DNA from: Niebla homalea
Lineage: Eukaryota; Ascomycota; Lecanoromycetes; Lecanorales; Ramalinaceae
Reading direction: 5' to 3'
Length of the DNA: 64,000 nucleotides
NCBI GenBank assembly: GCA_019925105.1
Contig: JAHGAU010000016.1
Location: 930,001 to 994,000, forward strand
Part shown: piece by piece, positions 45,070 to 56,150 of the stretch
Layout: every line of letters begins with the position of its first letter
How positions within the stretch are numbered: the stretch's first letter is position 1
The notes under the pieces: generated by a model
The model's database searches: none
What the model saw: only the letters and a program-made list of their open reading frames with translations
Told to the model about the DNA's origin: nothing
Translations under genes and position numbers: made by a program

Positions 45070-45650
45070 TCATCCTGTCTTCCATGCCGCTGCGGCGATA
45101 GTCAGTGGCCTCGTTTGCAGTGTCAAATTTTGCCTTCCAAAGCTCCGGCTCAGCAGACTTTTAATTGTAGAGTTCAAGACACGCAAGACGTAGCCGATGG
45201 CGTGTGCGGTAGTCCTGGCTTGTACGAGGATACGTAACTTCGCTTCTTCCTCGCCTGGTGATAGTTGCAAGAGGTAAGGAGGACTGAGAACTGTGTTTGA
45301 GACCATCCAATCTCGCGGCAAGTGGACTTCAGTAAAGGCGAGGTAGGCGAAACATTGTCGGCAGTATGAGGCGGGCCAGCTGAAAAAGCCATCTGTGTTC
45401 GAGATGGCGGAGAATTTCTTGTGATCGTCGAGATCGTCTCGCTCTTGAGCCCGCACATCCCGCATGGTGCGCTGGCCACGTTGAGGCTTCAGATTAGGCG
45501 CGACGTAGTGCTCTGGCGCGGGCTCCGGTTCAGCCGTGCCTTCCTCCTCCTCGGCCTCCTCCTCAGAGCCAAACGTCCACTGTGCTTCGGCAACACGTGA
45601 AGACCATTACGCTTCCCATGTACGTGTGTTCTTGTCGTATATATTTAGGA
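45070..45650 (-). pseudogene. Decayed coding region, unknown family
   Basis: The minus frame reads YDKNTRTWEA, a TAA stop, WSSRVAEAQWTFGSEEEAEE, PAPEHYVAPNLKPQRGQRTM, RDVRAQERDDLDDHKKFSAI and SYCRQCFAYLAFTEVHLPRD. The TAA could come from CAA. After about 45240 the frame loses protein character. The acidic stretch followed by a Cys-containing aromatic segment looks genuine, but I cannot name the family. Confidence 0.45.
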
Positions 45651-46030
45651 AGGATACCTGCTTGGTTCCATCCCGATAGATTGCTGACACTAATGCCCTG
45701 CCATAGCTAGATGATAATTATATAATGCATGCAGAAGTAGGGAAACTCCTGGGTGTAGAGGCAAGTATGAAGAAAAAGGAGTGTCCTGTAGGAGAGGAGC
45801 TGTTGACCTGGAACAGCGTCAAGAAGTGAGTGTGTATGTCGACCAGCGATGACATGAGCGAGAGCAAGGTCGTGAAGATCAAGAAGGGTATGTTGTTCAG
45901 TCAACTGATCTTGCTCGTCGTAAAGTGGAGTGATAACCTTGAACGTGCCATCCTTTCCGGTATGAAGCCCCGGTAGATTTGAGTACAGATTCTGCCAGAA
46001 TTTTTTTTGGAAAGAGGCCGGCAGGTGCTG
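45651..46030. other. No gene seen
   Basis: About 380 bp without any supported frame, lying between the decayed coding region and the 51-bp tandem array. Confidence 0.4.
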
Positions 46031-46243
46031 TATTTATGTCTGAGCTTTCATGATATGCAGATGAGTCAGAAGAAGATACTGCTTTAGTGACTGAGCTTTA
46101 TTGATGTGTGAATGAGTCAGGGAAAAGTGATGCTGTAGTGACTGAGCTTTGTTGGTATGTAAATGAGTCAGAAAAAGATGCTGCTCCAGTGACTGCGCTT
46201 TATTGATGTGTAAATGAGTCATAGGAAGGTGCTGCTGTTGCAG
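46031..46243. repeat. 51-bp tandem array, four imperfect units
   Basis: TGAGCTTT recurs at 46040, 46092 and 46143 and as TGCGCTT at 46194, with ATGAGTCAG and GATGCTGC at fixed distances. A minus frame (46222-46034) reads LTHLHINKAQSLEQHLF repeated about four times. Unit identity is roughly 80 percent by eye. Confidence 0.82.
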
Positions 46244-46404
46244 CTGAGGTAGCCGGTGTCCGTGGCTTGACTGAGGTAGCTGGTCTTCGTGGCTTGAAGT
46301 CAGATGGGAGGCTGATTGTGAACCCTTGCTTAGCTGGGAAGCTTCTCGTTTAGAGGCCGGTCTGGAAGCCGCTCAGTGGTATAATCGTAGGCCAGCAGTC
46401 TTTT

Positions 46405-46930
46405 CTGAGGCGTTGAAATGGCTTGGAGGAGGTCGTAGGGGGTTTTGGGCCTCGTGGTGGTTGTTCAGTGGGATGCTTGGCTTTGGTGATCTGAAGCTCA
46501 GGACTCGACACTCAAGGCTACACTTGAAAAGCGACTTTCTTGTGCGTCTGAAGTAGGTTGTCATGTTCAGGTATGATTCAAGGTACTGCAGGAGGTCGTA
46601 GGTGGCCTTGTGTCTCGTGATAATTTGTTGAGCGGGGTGCTTGCTCATGGTGATCTGAGGCTTAGGGTCCAACACTGAAAGCTACGCTTGAAAAGTGAGT
46701 CGCTCGTACATCCGAAGTAGATTTTCACGCTCGGGTATAGTTCAAGGTGCTTCAGGAGGTCGTAGGGGGCTTTGAATCTCTTGATGGTTTGTTGAGTGGG
46801 ATGCTTGCCCATGGTGATCTGAGGCTCACGACTCAACACTCGACGCTGCACTCGAAGAGCGAGCCTTTCGTGCATCTGAAGTAGGTTTTCACGCTCAAGC
46901 ATGGTTCAGGGTACTCTAGGAGGATGCTGT
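46405..46930. repeat. 164-bp tandem array, about three imperfect units
   Basis: GGAGGTCGTAG recurs near 46427, 46591 and 46755, with a truncated start near 46918, so the period is 164 bp. Each unit includes GATGCTTG, GGTGATCTGAGGCT, CAACACT and GAAGTAG words. Minus-strand frames repeat PQITMSKHPAQQIITRHKA-like sequence, but 164 is not a multiple of three, so no single frame runs through. Confidence 0.82.
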
Positions 46931-47061
46931 GCATTGTATGAGGCTTGGAAGTGGAGTTGAGGCAGGTAGCAGTTGAGGAGTTGAGGACTTCAGCTGACCG
47001 ACCAGGCCATTCAGCGGAATACCACCCACAGTATTCGCTCAAAAAACAGCTATATCAGCTC

Positions 47062-47092
47062 AAAACGATCTCACGATACTAAAGATCGTTTT
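47062..47092. repeat. Perfect 10-bp inverted repeat
   Basis: AAAACGATCT at 47062-47071 and AGATCGTTTT at 47083-47092 can form a 10-bp stem with an 11-nt loop. Position between the tandem arrays and a gene-free stretch gives no clue to function; it may be a relic of an insertion end or a structured RNA. Confidence 0.6.
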
Positions 47093-50000
47093 GATATACG
47101 ATACAGACATAGAAAGGTGATGTTGTGCTTTAGAGTGGGATAGATGTTCTTGTGAGACCTCTCGGTCGGAAGGTTGAGAGCGAACAGGCCAAAAAGTGGG
47201 AGAGACGCTACTTGGCCAAGGCTTGGAGTATCTGCCCCGGGGCAGCCTACGCTACAGGGGCCTACGGCAGCCACGGTAAGCCAATGAATCCCACGCTGGC
47301 AAGTGCGAGTCATATCTTGCAGTGAAGTCGAATTCGTTTTGTGGTTACGTGGCCAATGAGTACAATGGTAAGCCACTATTGGACTTCGTTGGTATGAGTC
47401 AACTATTGCTATGTTACTACCTATTCTATTGCTATTGTTCGCGAGGTAGGCGTTTGCCAACTGTGAGCTCTCTTTGTCAGCCATTAGAGCAATCTTTCGA
47501 TCGCACTGAAGCCCAAAATGACATGACTTAGGGTTCAGAATTAGAGAGCACGCCTTTTCTCCTGAAGGTTTGAATGTCACGAAAGCTGTTTGCGCTCTTG
47601 ATTGGCCTGGTACATTGGTACTTCTGCGTTCCGAATTTCCAATTAGCCAAAAAATGATCCTTGAAAACAATGGGACGCAGGTGACATTCAATACTTCACT
47701 GCGGGGGTGAATCGCAGCAAAAGCCCAGTGTCATCTTGTATTACAGGGATTGTGCCTTTGGAGTGCTACGTCGTCACTCATTGTTATGACGAGGAGAATT
47801 TTCCAAGCAAGAATTCTGGCGGCTGCCCAAAGGATGTTTAGCTGAGTAAATGAGACGCGAAAATCATGCGATGTATGCGTGAGGCCGTACAAGAAATGAA
47901 GTAGGACAGCAGAGGAGGTTGTGTCACGTGACTAGATTTGCCCCTTTTCTGCCATGGCCTGCTCGCATGATGCCAGGATACATCATGTTATAGAAAGTAT
48001 TCGACACAAATAGACCTGCTCAATGGAAGCAGACTACTGCTTTGATGTGTAGCATGAGATTCTTGCACCGTGATATCCCGCCTGAAGTACGTGCGCAATC
48101 TCAAATACGTATGGGCAAAATGACGAAGGCATCGCAGGCATGCTGGCAAGCAGGAGTAGCGTCGAATGACTAGCTTTTTGACGAAATACTTGAACATGAT
48201 GCTCCTGGTCATCAAGCTTGTATCCAATTCTAGGGACTCCTCAAGGGATACGAGCAAGATCGGTTGAAGCATCCGGTGTCGCTCTTCGCGAGGGTCTACC
48301 ACAACCTTACGATGAAAATGCTCAAAAAAAGTGTCATAGGCCATGGTAAATTTGTTCCGGGTAAGGCCGAGCGAAAGGTACAAATTTTTGTATAGCTTCT
48401 TCTGTACATTTTCGACGGCGCTGTCAGATTGTAGCCAATGAAGCACCTATGGGCCGCCCCGGTCACCCTCGAGCTTAGCAGCATACATAGTATCTTTACA
48501 TCAGCTCCATCGTATCATAAGTGTTGCGTGAAGATCCTGACTCGCCGTTGTTCACCCTTTGCTTCCAGTACGTCCGCTGATGGCTTTTCGGCTTCCACCC
48601 ATGACTATTATACTGACTCCTGCATTGGTCACTCCGTACCGCAGCTACAATGGACGCAACCTCTTTGGTGTCGAGATAATTCTACTCGTCCTATTCATTT
48701 AGGCCCTCTCCTTCAGCACCCTCATCATGAAGGGCCCCGCCGTCCACACAACAACCACCAGGGGCTTCAAAGGTTCCCTGGATCCTCTTCTCGGGTCCCC
48801 ATCCACACACAGAAATCATCAGTTGTCAAAATTGGGCCTTCACGAGGCCTGGCTTCCGTCACCAGCCATTCATCTGGCTCTTATCCATCCGCTCGTACAC
48901 GGGCCAGCACCGGAATCGTCACATTCCCTTCAGCTTGGTCTCCGCCATCAAGATCAATATCTATAGCATCTTGGCTGTCAGCATCCCTCCACATACATTA
49001 ATGAACCTACCAGAAGAGGTCCAAACCCCGATCTACACGCATTACTTCGTCAAGAGCAGGGTCTTTCCTTTTGCAAGTGCTGAGCGTCACGCTTAGCCTT
49101 CGGTATACCATCAGGTGCAATCTTAGGATATTGGCTCTACATACGTGCTGTTAGAAAGCTCCTAATCCGAACAATCACTAGTCAGCTACCTCTTGGAGGA
49201 CAAGTAGCTTTATATCCTCCTCCTGCTGACCCGGCCTTCCACGTCAGCCTTCTTCAACAACTTGCAAGGCAGGCCTTAATTGGAGCCGATTCGACCTTCA
49301 TTTGCACAGCGGTATCAAGGTGTCTGATAGACATACCTCTGACAATATCACGAGATCTCGCGGTCATTCCGCTGCCCTCTTCGACCTCAGAATTGCCTAC
49401 ATTACCGTTGATATTTCCGCCACAATTACCCAGACTTCCTTAATCCTACTGTACGAAGATCCCGGCTGATATCCTACACTACAAATACCCCTATAGACGA
49501 ATACATACCTACTGTGTAAGCTGGGTGCCGACCCTCTGTGATGCTTCAGCTGAAGAGATATGCGGTCTCGTAAACTACTCCGCAAGTGTAATGGTGGATA
49601 GTAAACCACGAAGTCTTGGGCTGTGGAAAATGGCAGGCCAAAAGGAGTATGACAGAGTGCGACGTCTTTTGTATCCGCAGACCGACTTGTACGCAAGACA
49701 AAGCTCGTACTCGTGATGATACCATGCCGCCTCTCTTCTGTGCCCAATAGGAACGTCGTGCCCAAGCTCCTTCTAGTGCCCGCGAGTCTGACCAAGCAGT
49801 GGGCCCTGGAAGCATGAGGCAATTGGCCAGGTTTCAGACTCTGGACTATGTACGCCGAGAATGATGTTGAGCATGTGCTCTCCCTCATTTGACGATATCA
49901 TAGCGAAGTGATTTCACGAGATCTAGCAGCACGCGCCAAACGTGCCAGTCTTTGGCCCAGTCTTTGGCATTCACCGCAACGAGGAAGGCGTCCACATAAC

Positions 50001-51636
50001 TGCAGTTCGAGGGTCAAGATAAGCGCGGCGATTATGGAAGTATGGAGCCGAGGCTACGAACTCTTCAAAATTCTCAGAAGACGGCTGGTTCCTGACTACC
50101 AATATCCACACTGGAATCCTCCTGTTATGCTCGTGTGGAAACTGAACCAGCGCATAGCCGGGCATGGCGACGAAATTCGTCTCATCAGCCTCTGACCCGG
50201 AACTTGAATCGCAAATCTGGTCCATAATCTCTATTGTAGAACGGCACACTATGCAGGTCACACAGATACATTTATAATTGGCAGAAGATCATGGCCGCTC
50301 TCCACAGAGCTGCTCTCACCTGCACCTCACTGTGCTCTTATACTTAGCGTATGCTTGCGAAAGCAGCACAACCATTCGAATCCAACCATGTCTAACATGG
50401 ACATCCAGGTCTCCTAGACGGTGAACATCAATGTTCAGTTTTTTTCGAGTCTATCAGAATTGAAAAAGAAAGGTGTACATCCTCTGATCCCAACAGCTCC
50501 GTCCCTCCCGTTATCAAAATCCCTCCAACATCACGAGAACACTGGACCGTGATGATGGGGATTCCTCGTATCGTGTAGGAACAGGGGCACGTTGAGGGAC
50601 TTGGAGAACATTAAAAACCTTCTCAAATGACCATCAGACTCCGATATGAGTAGTACGAAGTTCCTCGGGCTGTCACGGAATCTAGAGCACCTCTGGTCAC
50701 TGCATTGCCATCGTGAGAAGATAGCCCGAAGGGCAAGAAAAAGGGGCTGTGGATTAGGAGCTGGAATGGGGGCGCAATTGAGTAGATGAGAATCGCTGTG
50801 CTGTGGGGTTTCCTGTGCATGCAATGGTAATAGCATTGTTGCCACGTATAGAAATGCAATTGCAATCAGCCATTAAGAGGAGACCACCATGGCTTTCACA
50901 TTGCGTATGTTGCGTTCGTCCTAGAGCTTAGCTTGCCTGGCCAACTTGCTGCGCTGGCAATTTGTATGCTCGCTTTATCGTACCCATGGATCAATGTTCA
51001 TGTATCCAGCGCTGAACGGAGCAATATCCATCCGTCGAGAAGTGTTATGGTATATGTCCTTTTAGGAAATTCCACGTGATCCGCAAACTAGCCCACAAAT
51101 CCTCTTCTCTCCTTGTCTCGGTATTGCATCGGACAGCAACTCCAGCATCACCTTGTGGTAGTTGAAGACCTGGATAATCACTTACCTTCCTCCACAAATC
51201 GTTCAGGTTCTATCACTTGTCCTCCCGAACGACTTGAACCGTCAGGAACTGAGCTGTTGCGCTCGCCCACGCATCCTCTTCTCGGCTTGTCTGGGTATTG
51301 CATCAGACAGCAACTCCAGCATCACCTTGTGGTACTCGAAGACCTAGATAACCACTCACTTCCCTCCAAAGATCGTTCAGGTTCTACCACTTGTCCTCTT
51401 GAACGAACTGTCTTGAACGAACTGAACTCTCAATAGCTGAGCTGTTGACCTTTGAAAGTAAGCCGATGACTTGGGTGATTAAAGCACCAACACAGGCCTC
51501 CGGGTCCTTCTCCCGGCTTTGCTGACTGCAATTTAGTAGTCTCATTGAAGCACTCACATCTATGCCTCTCCAGCTTCTTTCGCAAGGGGGCTTCGACCCG
51601 AGCTCCAACGGCACCCACAATCATCAACCTCAAGAA
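47093..51636. other. Gene-poor stretch with coding debris
   Basis: 4.5 kb without an intact gene. A plus-strand frame without ATG at about 49137-49442 is protein-like for 100 codons (VRKLLIRTITSQLPLGGQVA, DPAFHVSLLQQLARQALIGA) and unknown. A minus frame at 50261-49971 (MPGYALVQFPHEHNRRIPVW) and a plus frame at 48722-48961 may be other fragments. A two-copy direct repeat of about 120 bp, built around CAACTCCAGCATCACCTTGT and CGTTCAGGTTCTA, lies at about 51110-51410. Confidence 0.4.
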
Positions 51637-52452
51637 ATGTCGGCAGGGGAGCGGAGCTTCTTGAAGTTGCCGCGGGAAATACGAGAATTGGTGTACAAGG
51701 AGTGTCTTGTGGTTGGCAGGGTTTACCCCTGCGTTAAGATCGAGCGCCATGGATGGTCTGAGCGCAGTCGTCTTCAACTGCCACAGGCAATCCAGCTCGA
51801 ACACACCGTCACAACTTCTACCTCTGGACCGTCCGAGGCTTCTAACGCTGGACTGACCCTAAGTCTTCTCTTGGTTAACAAATCGATCCACGAGGAGGCA
51901 TCCAGAACGCTTCTTACCTGCAACATATTTGTGATGCCAACCTGGCCATACATGTCCAGGTTTTTTCGACCGTTCGCAGGAAAAGAGCTGTTAGGATGGA
52001 TAACGAGAATAGAGCTCGCCTTTACCACCCTAGACCCATTCTCGGCCTTTCGACGATTCGAAATCGGCGGACAGCTCTCTCCATCTGAGAAGCAGATCCT
52101 GAATGTGGAATTTCCCAATTCACCCTCAATGCAGGCGTCGTTGTCCCTCAGCAGTAGCATGATTAAATGTCATCATGGGCTGCGGCTAGATCTTCTGGTT
52201 GCCTGGTTGCGCAAAGCACTCCTGGTAAAATCGCTTCCCAACTGCCAACACACCGTCATCCGTCTCAACTATACAGCCGACGGCCAGGGAAGTTGTCGCT
52301 TGGACGAGTACATCCTTTGGCCCTTCGTCATGCCCTCGGACCCAAGAGTACGTCCCAATGACTGGGAGCCTACGCTGCCAGCAGGGATGGAAGTCGAGGG
52401 TCTGCCTCCCCATGTTAGCCTTGGAGACATCATGCGGAATATTGAAGGCTAA
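51637..52452 (+). CDS. F-box-like (LPREIR/2EXR-type) fungal protein, copy A
   Basis: The ATG at 51637 gives MSAGERSFLKLPREIRELVY, the F-box-like or 2EXR-type N-terminal motif of large fungal families; 271 residues follow without introns. The middle has LLLVNKSIHEEASRTLL, the usual second element (returning to a buried helix), and the tail reads GMEVEGLPPHVSLGDIMRNI. An upstream in-frame ATG at 51562 is possible but adds non-conserved residues. A related intact gene (54325-55110) and a pseudogene (56151-56887) lie nearby. Function is unknown; F-box-like members may act as substrate adaptors, which is an inference only. Confidence 0.72.
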   Translation: MSAGERSFLKLPREIRELVYKECLVVGRVYPCVKIERHGWSERSRLQLPQAIQLEHTVTTSTSGPSEASNAGLTLSLLLVNKSIHEEASRTLLTCNIFVMPTWPYMSRFFRPFAGKELLGWITRIELAFTTLDPFSAFRRFEIGGQLSPSEKQILNVEFPNSPSMQASLSLSSSMIKCHHGLRLDLLVAWLRKALLVKSLPNCQHTVIRLNYTADGQGSCRLDEYILWPFVMPSDPRVRPNDWEPTLPAGMEVEGLPPHVSLGDIMRNIEG

Positions 52453-52474
52453 CACGTACGAAGCACGCCAATGC

Positions 52475-53079
52475 TTACCGGCAGAGCAGGCACGGATGGA
52501 TAGGGGGAAGGCGGAGCGGGAGGACTTGGAATAGGAGTGGATGGAGGCTGAGATCGAACGGGTACGTAAGATGAATGATGAAAAGGCGAGGAAGGCCAAG
52601 GATCATATGGAGAAGGCCTGGCAGGAGAGAGTTGAGAAGATGGATAGACTCTTTAAGGAGTTAAGTGAACGTGTTGAGACGGAGGAAACAAAGCACGATT
52701 TCTGGCAAGAGGAAAACTGGCTAGGGGAAGAGGAGCGACGGAGCCATAAGACAGGGGAAGGGAAAGAACGCAACGAGGCTACGAGAAGATGAGGGAGGAG
52801 GTTATAAATAAATACGGCTTCGATTAGGACAAGGTTGAGGGGAAGCATTTGTGCAGCCGGTGTGGGATTCCGTCCTTACCATTCGCGCTCCGGTGTACTC
52901 AATGCTCAAAGACACGCCGGTCTTCACGAAAGATATCACTTCAACTACGGCCAACCACGAGAAAGGTGGCCTGCGAAAGCTGTAGGCGGACGCTGAGAGG
53001 GGAGACCAAGTGGAGGTCTTTCAGTGGGCAACCAGAAATTTTCGAGAGTACTGGCTGTGAAGACTTCTCCGTCTTTTAA
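52475..53079 (+). pseudogene. Broken coiled-coil and zinc-ribbon gene
   Basis: The plus frame reads LPAEQARMDRGKAEREDLE, a TAG (52532-52534), EWMEAEIERVRKMNDEKARK and a Glu/Lys-rich coil to about 52780. A frameshift then leads to GYEKMREEVINKYGFD, a second TAG (52825-52827) and KHLCSRCGIPSLPFALRCTQ CSK, a CxxC-x9-CxxC zinc ribbon, with another CESC pair after. Both TAG codons would be CAG before C-to-T. A further CSKC word occurs at about 53190. The gene follows copy A closely in the same direction. I do not know its family or function. Confidence 0.55.
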
Positions 53080-54324
53080 CTCGACGATTGAGGGTCTGCG
53101 AGCTGATGTGGCACGGTCTTACCTCGACATAGCTTTACTGATAGTATCCCGACTCAATACTTGACTGAGTCGAATGAAGGAAAGATATGTTCAAAATGCA
53201 AAATCCTTACCTCTTACCCACGTTCAGCTGTCAAAGACCACCCTTCACCCGCCTCACTGACAGCACATGGACGGAGTGGCGGTATGGGAACGATTTGGCA
53301 GGCGAGACAGAATGCTGGTCAGAGGCAAGGAGATAAGATGCAAGACAAGATATGACTCCGAGGACTGATGGGATGTGGAGAGGACATTAGAGTCGTTGGA
53401 AGTTATGCATGCAGTAGCTATCGAGAGTTTTAAAAGACGTATGCACGCATGCCTGCCGATTTCACGATCTGAAGATCGTTCTTTCCTCACCATCCGTCCT
53501 CCAATCCTCTCGTGCATTACTCTGATGACTGGACCTTTTCAGCTACTACGCGAGATCAAAAAATTCTTGCACGAGTCACTTCATTAATGGTGCAGTTCTG
53601 CAGTAATTGCCTCTGAAGGACACGTTTGCATTTGTATATCTACTAGGAGAAGCTGATTGTCCTCCTCAATGAGGCCCTTTGCCCCCACACGAGAGAGCTC
53701 TTTGGTGCATGAAAAAAATTTGTGGCTCACCAACCTGCCCCGAAAGCATACGTGAAGCTGGTTCGCAGATGATTCGCTGGAAAGGATGGGCTGAAAGGCT
53801 GGTGGTGTGAAGAAAGGCCTAGCTGACAAGATGAATGTGAGGACATTCTTCCTGGTGGAGGCCAAGGGGACCAGATGCGAGCGGATTGTAGGAGCGTGAA
53901 ATAAAATTGACTCTGGAAAGGAGAAAGGTCACCAATGATTGGGAGTGTGGAACCTGCTGAATTAAGCATTCGAGCTAGAAAGCTGTGTCCTCGGGGAAAT
54001 CTGGATGGTTGCAGGTAGGAAGAGGCGAGTTTGAGGTCTGGGACCTGGTTCTTTCTTGTTCTTCTCCTCATCCTCATCTTGCATGCTGCTCCACCTCCTC
54101 CTTCACAACGTCAGGCTGTAAGTTCTGGAGATAGAATCAAGGGGCGAATTGGAGAGAAAAGGGGATATGGCGAATGAGTGAGGCCGAGTGTCGCTGCTGA
54201 TGTTCCCCTCCCACCTCCAGGCCGCATAACACCAGACGTATATCTTCACGACCTCAGCATGCAGAAGCATAGTCGAGTCCATCTTCAGCAGTACTGGATA
54301 TTTGCTATGGACGCCTGCCGTACA
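53080..54324. other. No supported gene
   Basis: Possible tail of the broken zinc-ribbon gene up to about 53355 (FTDSIPTQYLTESNEGKICS), then nothing recognisable. Minus-strand frames at 53865-53584 and 54077-53727 have no family features. Confidence 0.4.
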
Positions 54325-55110
54325 TCACATGCTCCCACCCAGCTCTCTGACCAAGTCACCGAGGACCTCGCCATGAGGGAGACCCTCAACCCTGACCCCA
54401 GCCGGCCATTGCATCGTTGGAGATAAAAAGAGAAACACAACGCTGCGGTGAAGGTCGTGGCAGTCTTCGCAGCATCGTGCCTGCTGCAGGCGAATTACAA
54501 GCCGCTCCGACCGCAGAAAGAACATTGCCATGGTTTTCCTCTGCACCCATACACGGAAAAGCTTCTTTTGAAGCTCGTCATGCCTACTTCGAGCGGCCGA
54601 ATCATTTCTATGGGCGACCAGTCTGGTTCGATCTCTCGCCCTTAGGACCTCCCCCATCCTTGTCTCGAGAGAGCTGGGTGGGGGGCAGAGGACGTTGGTT
54701 GGGCGTGTCCCAAGGGACAAGTCAGAGCTTGTGAACGCCACCTCAAACCGCGGGATAAGTGCAATTTCTTGCATTGATCCCAAGTTTTGCAAAAACGTGA
54801 AGGTATATTGCTGGGACGGGAGCACAAATGTGAGTCGATTGTACAGGAAAGCATACACCTCTTGCAGGACTTGGTGGTTCGCCAGGACCAAGTTTACCGG
54901 TACCCCTGCTGGCGGCTTAAAGGTTGTCGAGAGAGAGTTTGGCCCTATAGGCCGACGTCCCACATTTTGTGGGAGACTGGCATGGTATCTCCTCGGCCAT
55001 GCTCGCCGTTCTCCGCTTGCATGAGGAAAGTAGCTTCCCTCTGTAAAGCACATGTAATAAATATTGTCCCTGATTTCGCGGGGAAGGCTGAGCAGGCCTG
55101 GTGGGGCCAT
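54325..55110 (-). CDS. F-box-like (LPREIR/2EXR-type) fungal protein, copy B
   Basis: This intronless gene of 261 residues starts MAPPGLLSLPREIRDNIYYM. It shares with copy A the second element (NLVLANHQVLQEVYAFLYN) and the ending (GVRVEGLPHGEVLGDLVREL), while the middle differs strongly. It lies on the opposite strand from copies A and C. No signal peptide or transmembrane segment was seen. Duplication followed by divergence is the simplest reading; no function can be named. Confidence 0.72.
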   Translation of the reverse strand: MAPPGLLSLPREIRDNIYYMCFTEGSYFPHASGERRAWPRRYHASLPQNVGRRPIGPNSLSTTFKPPAGVPVNLVLANHQVLQEVYAFLYNRLTFVLPSQQYTFTFLQNLGSMQEIALIPRFEVAFTSSDLSLGTRPTNVLCPPPSSLETRMGEVLRARDRTRLVAHRNDSAARSRHDELQKKLFRVWVQRKTMAMFFLRSERLVIRLQQARCCEDCHDLHRSVVFLFLSPTMQWPAGVRVEGLPHGEVLGDLVRELGGSM

Positions 55111-56150
55111 GGTCGATCGGCTTTCGTGGAGATCGAGGTCTATACAGAAGTCAATAAGGCATCAATGATGGTCTGCGAGCTTAGAAGAGCCACGAGGATG
55201 GTCAACATACTCTGGAGTAAGAGGCTAGGTTGCTAGGGAGCCAACCAAGCAAGACTGAAGGTCAACTCAATTATGTCACTGGAAATAATCCTGTTCAGTA
55301 AATGTAAGCTCTTGCTGAAAGTGTAATGAGACATCTTCTGGCTCCTCATACTAACAAGCTGGCGCCCTAGATATACATTAGCGTTCCACCCCTGAGTATT
55401 GTTGGCTCTGCTCCCTCGAGGAGGGCATACAAGTCAATAGCATATCATGCACAAAGAGAAATTCCGAGCACGACCGTATTAGAGGAAAGGCCCTCCAACT
55501 TCGATGAAAGAGTACTTAGAGAGTGGAAGTCCTTGGTACAATAGGCTGTGCTGGTAGATGTCTTTGGAGGTGGCTGGAAGCTGTTACCCCGCTGGAGCGA
55601 AGATGGAAAGCTGGATAGTCACGAATTAAGGACGTTGAATGGGAGATGACGAGGCCCTTGAAAAAGTTCAACACTGGAGGCTCCACTGAATCGACGAGAC
55701 TCTTTTGCGCTACGAGAGACGGTGCGTAGGAAGGATATGCAAGGAAGAGCCAAGGATGTTAAGATGCTATGGTCTCATTGGTAAGCGATAGTGATGGCAG
55801 GGTCAAAGCAAAGCTAGGCTGAGGATTGTGCAGAAAAGTTCAATGATGACGTGGAATTTCTGCGGACCAAATCCCTGAGTGTTACAGTCTATCTTCACTT
55901 GCTGGAAGGAAGTATCACAACGAGCGCTTACGAACATCGGAAATTGTTCAAACGATTATACATATCGTCTGGATCATACTCTTTGACGCTGCCAAAGCCT
56001 GGAATTACCACTAGTGGTCAATCTTGGTGGTCTACAATAGGTCAGTGGTTCGAATACTTCTCGTATACACCTGCGACCTTCTCCGTCCTTGTTTACTGAT
56101 CGGTTTACCGAAGCCAGGGTGAAGAATCTGCTTAGATACACAGCTTCGAT
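55111..56150. other. No supported gene
   Basis: 1 kb between copy B and copy C of the F-box-like family. Some short frames, none with recognisable features. The segment right of 55111 is presumably the promoter of copy B. Confidence 0.4.

Noticed and set aside
33000..46000. Decayed LINE or LTR retrotransposon as source of the fossils
   Set aside because: No reverse-transcriptase YxDD, RNase H, integrase or zinc-knuckle motif could be seen in any frame I followed.
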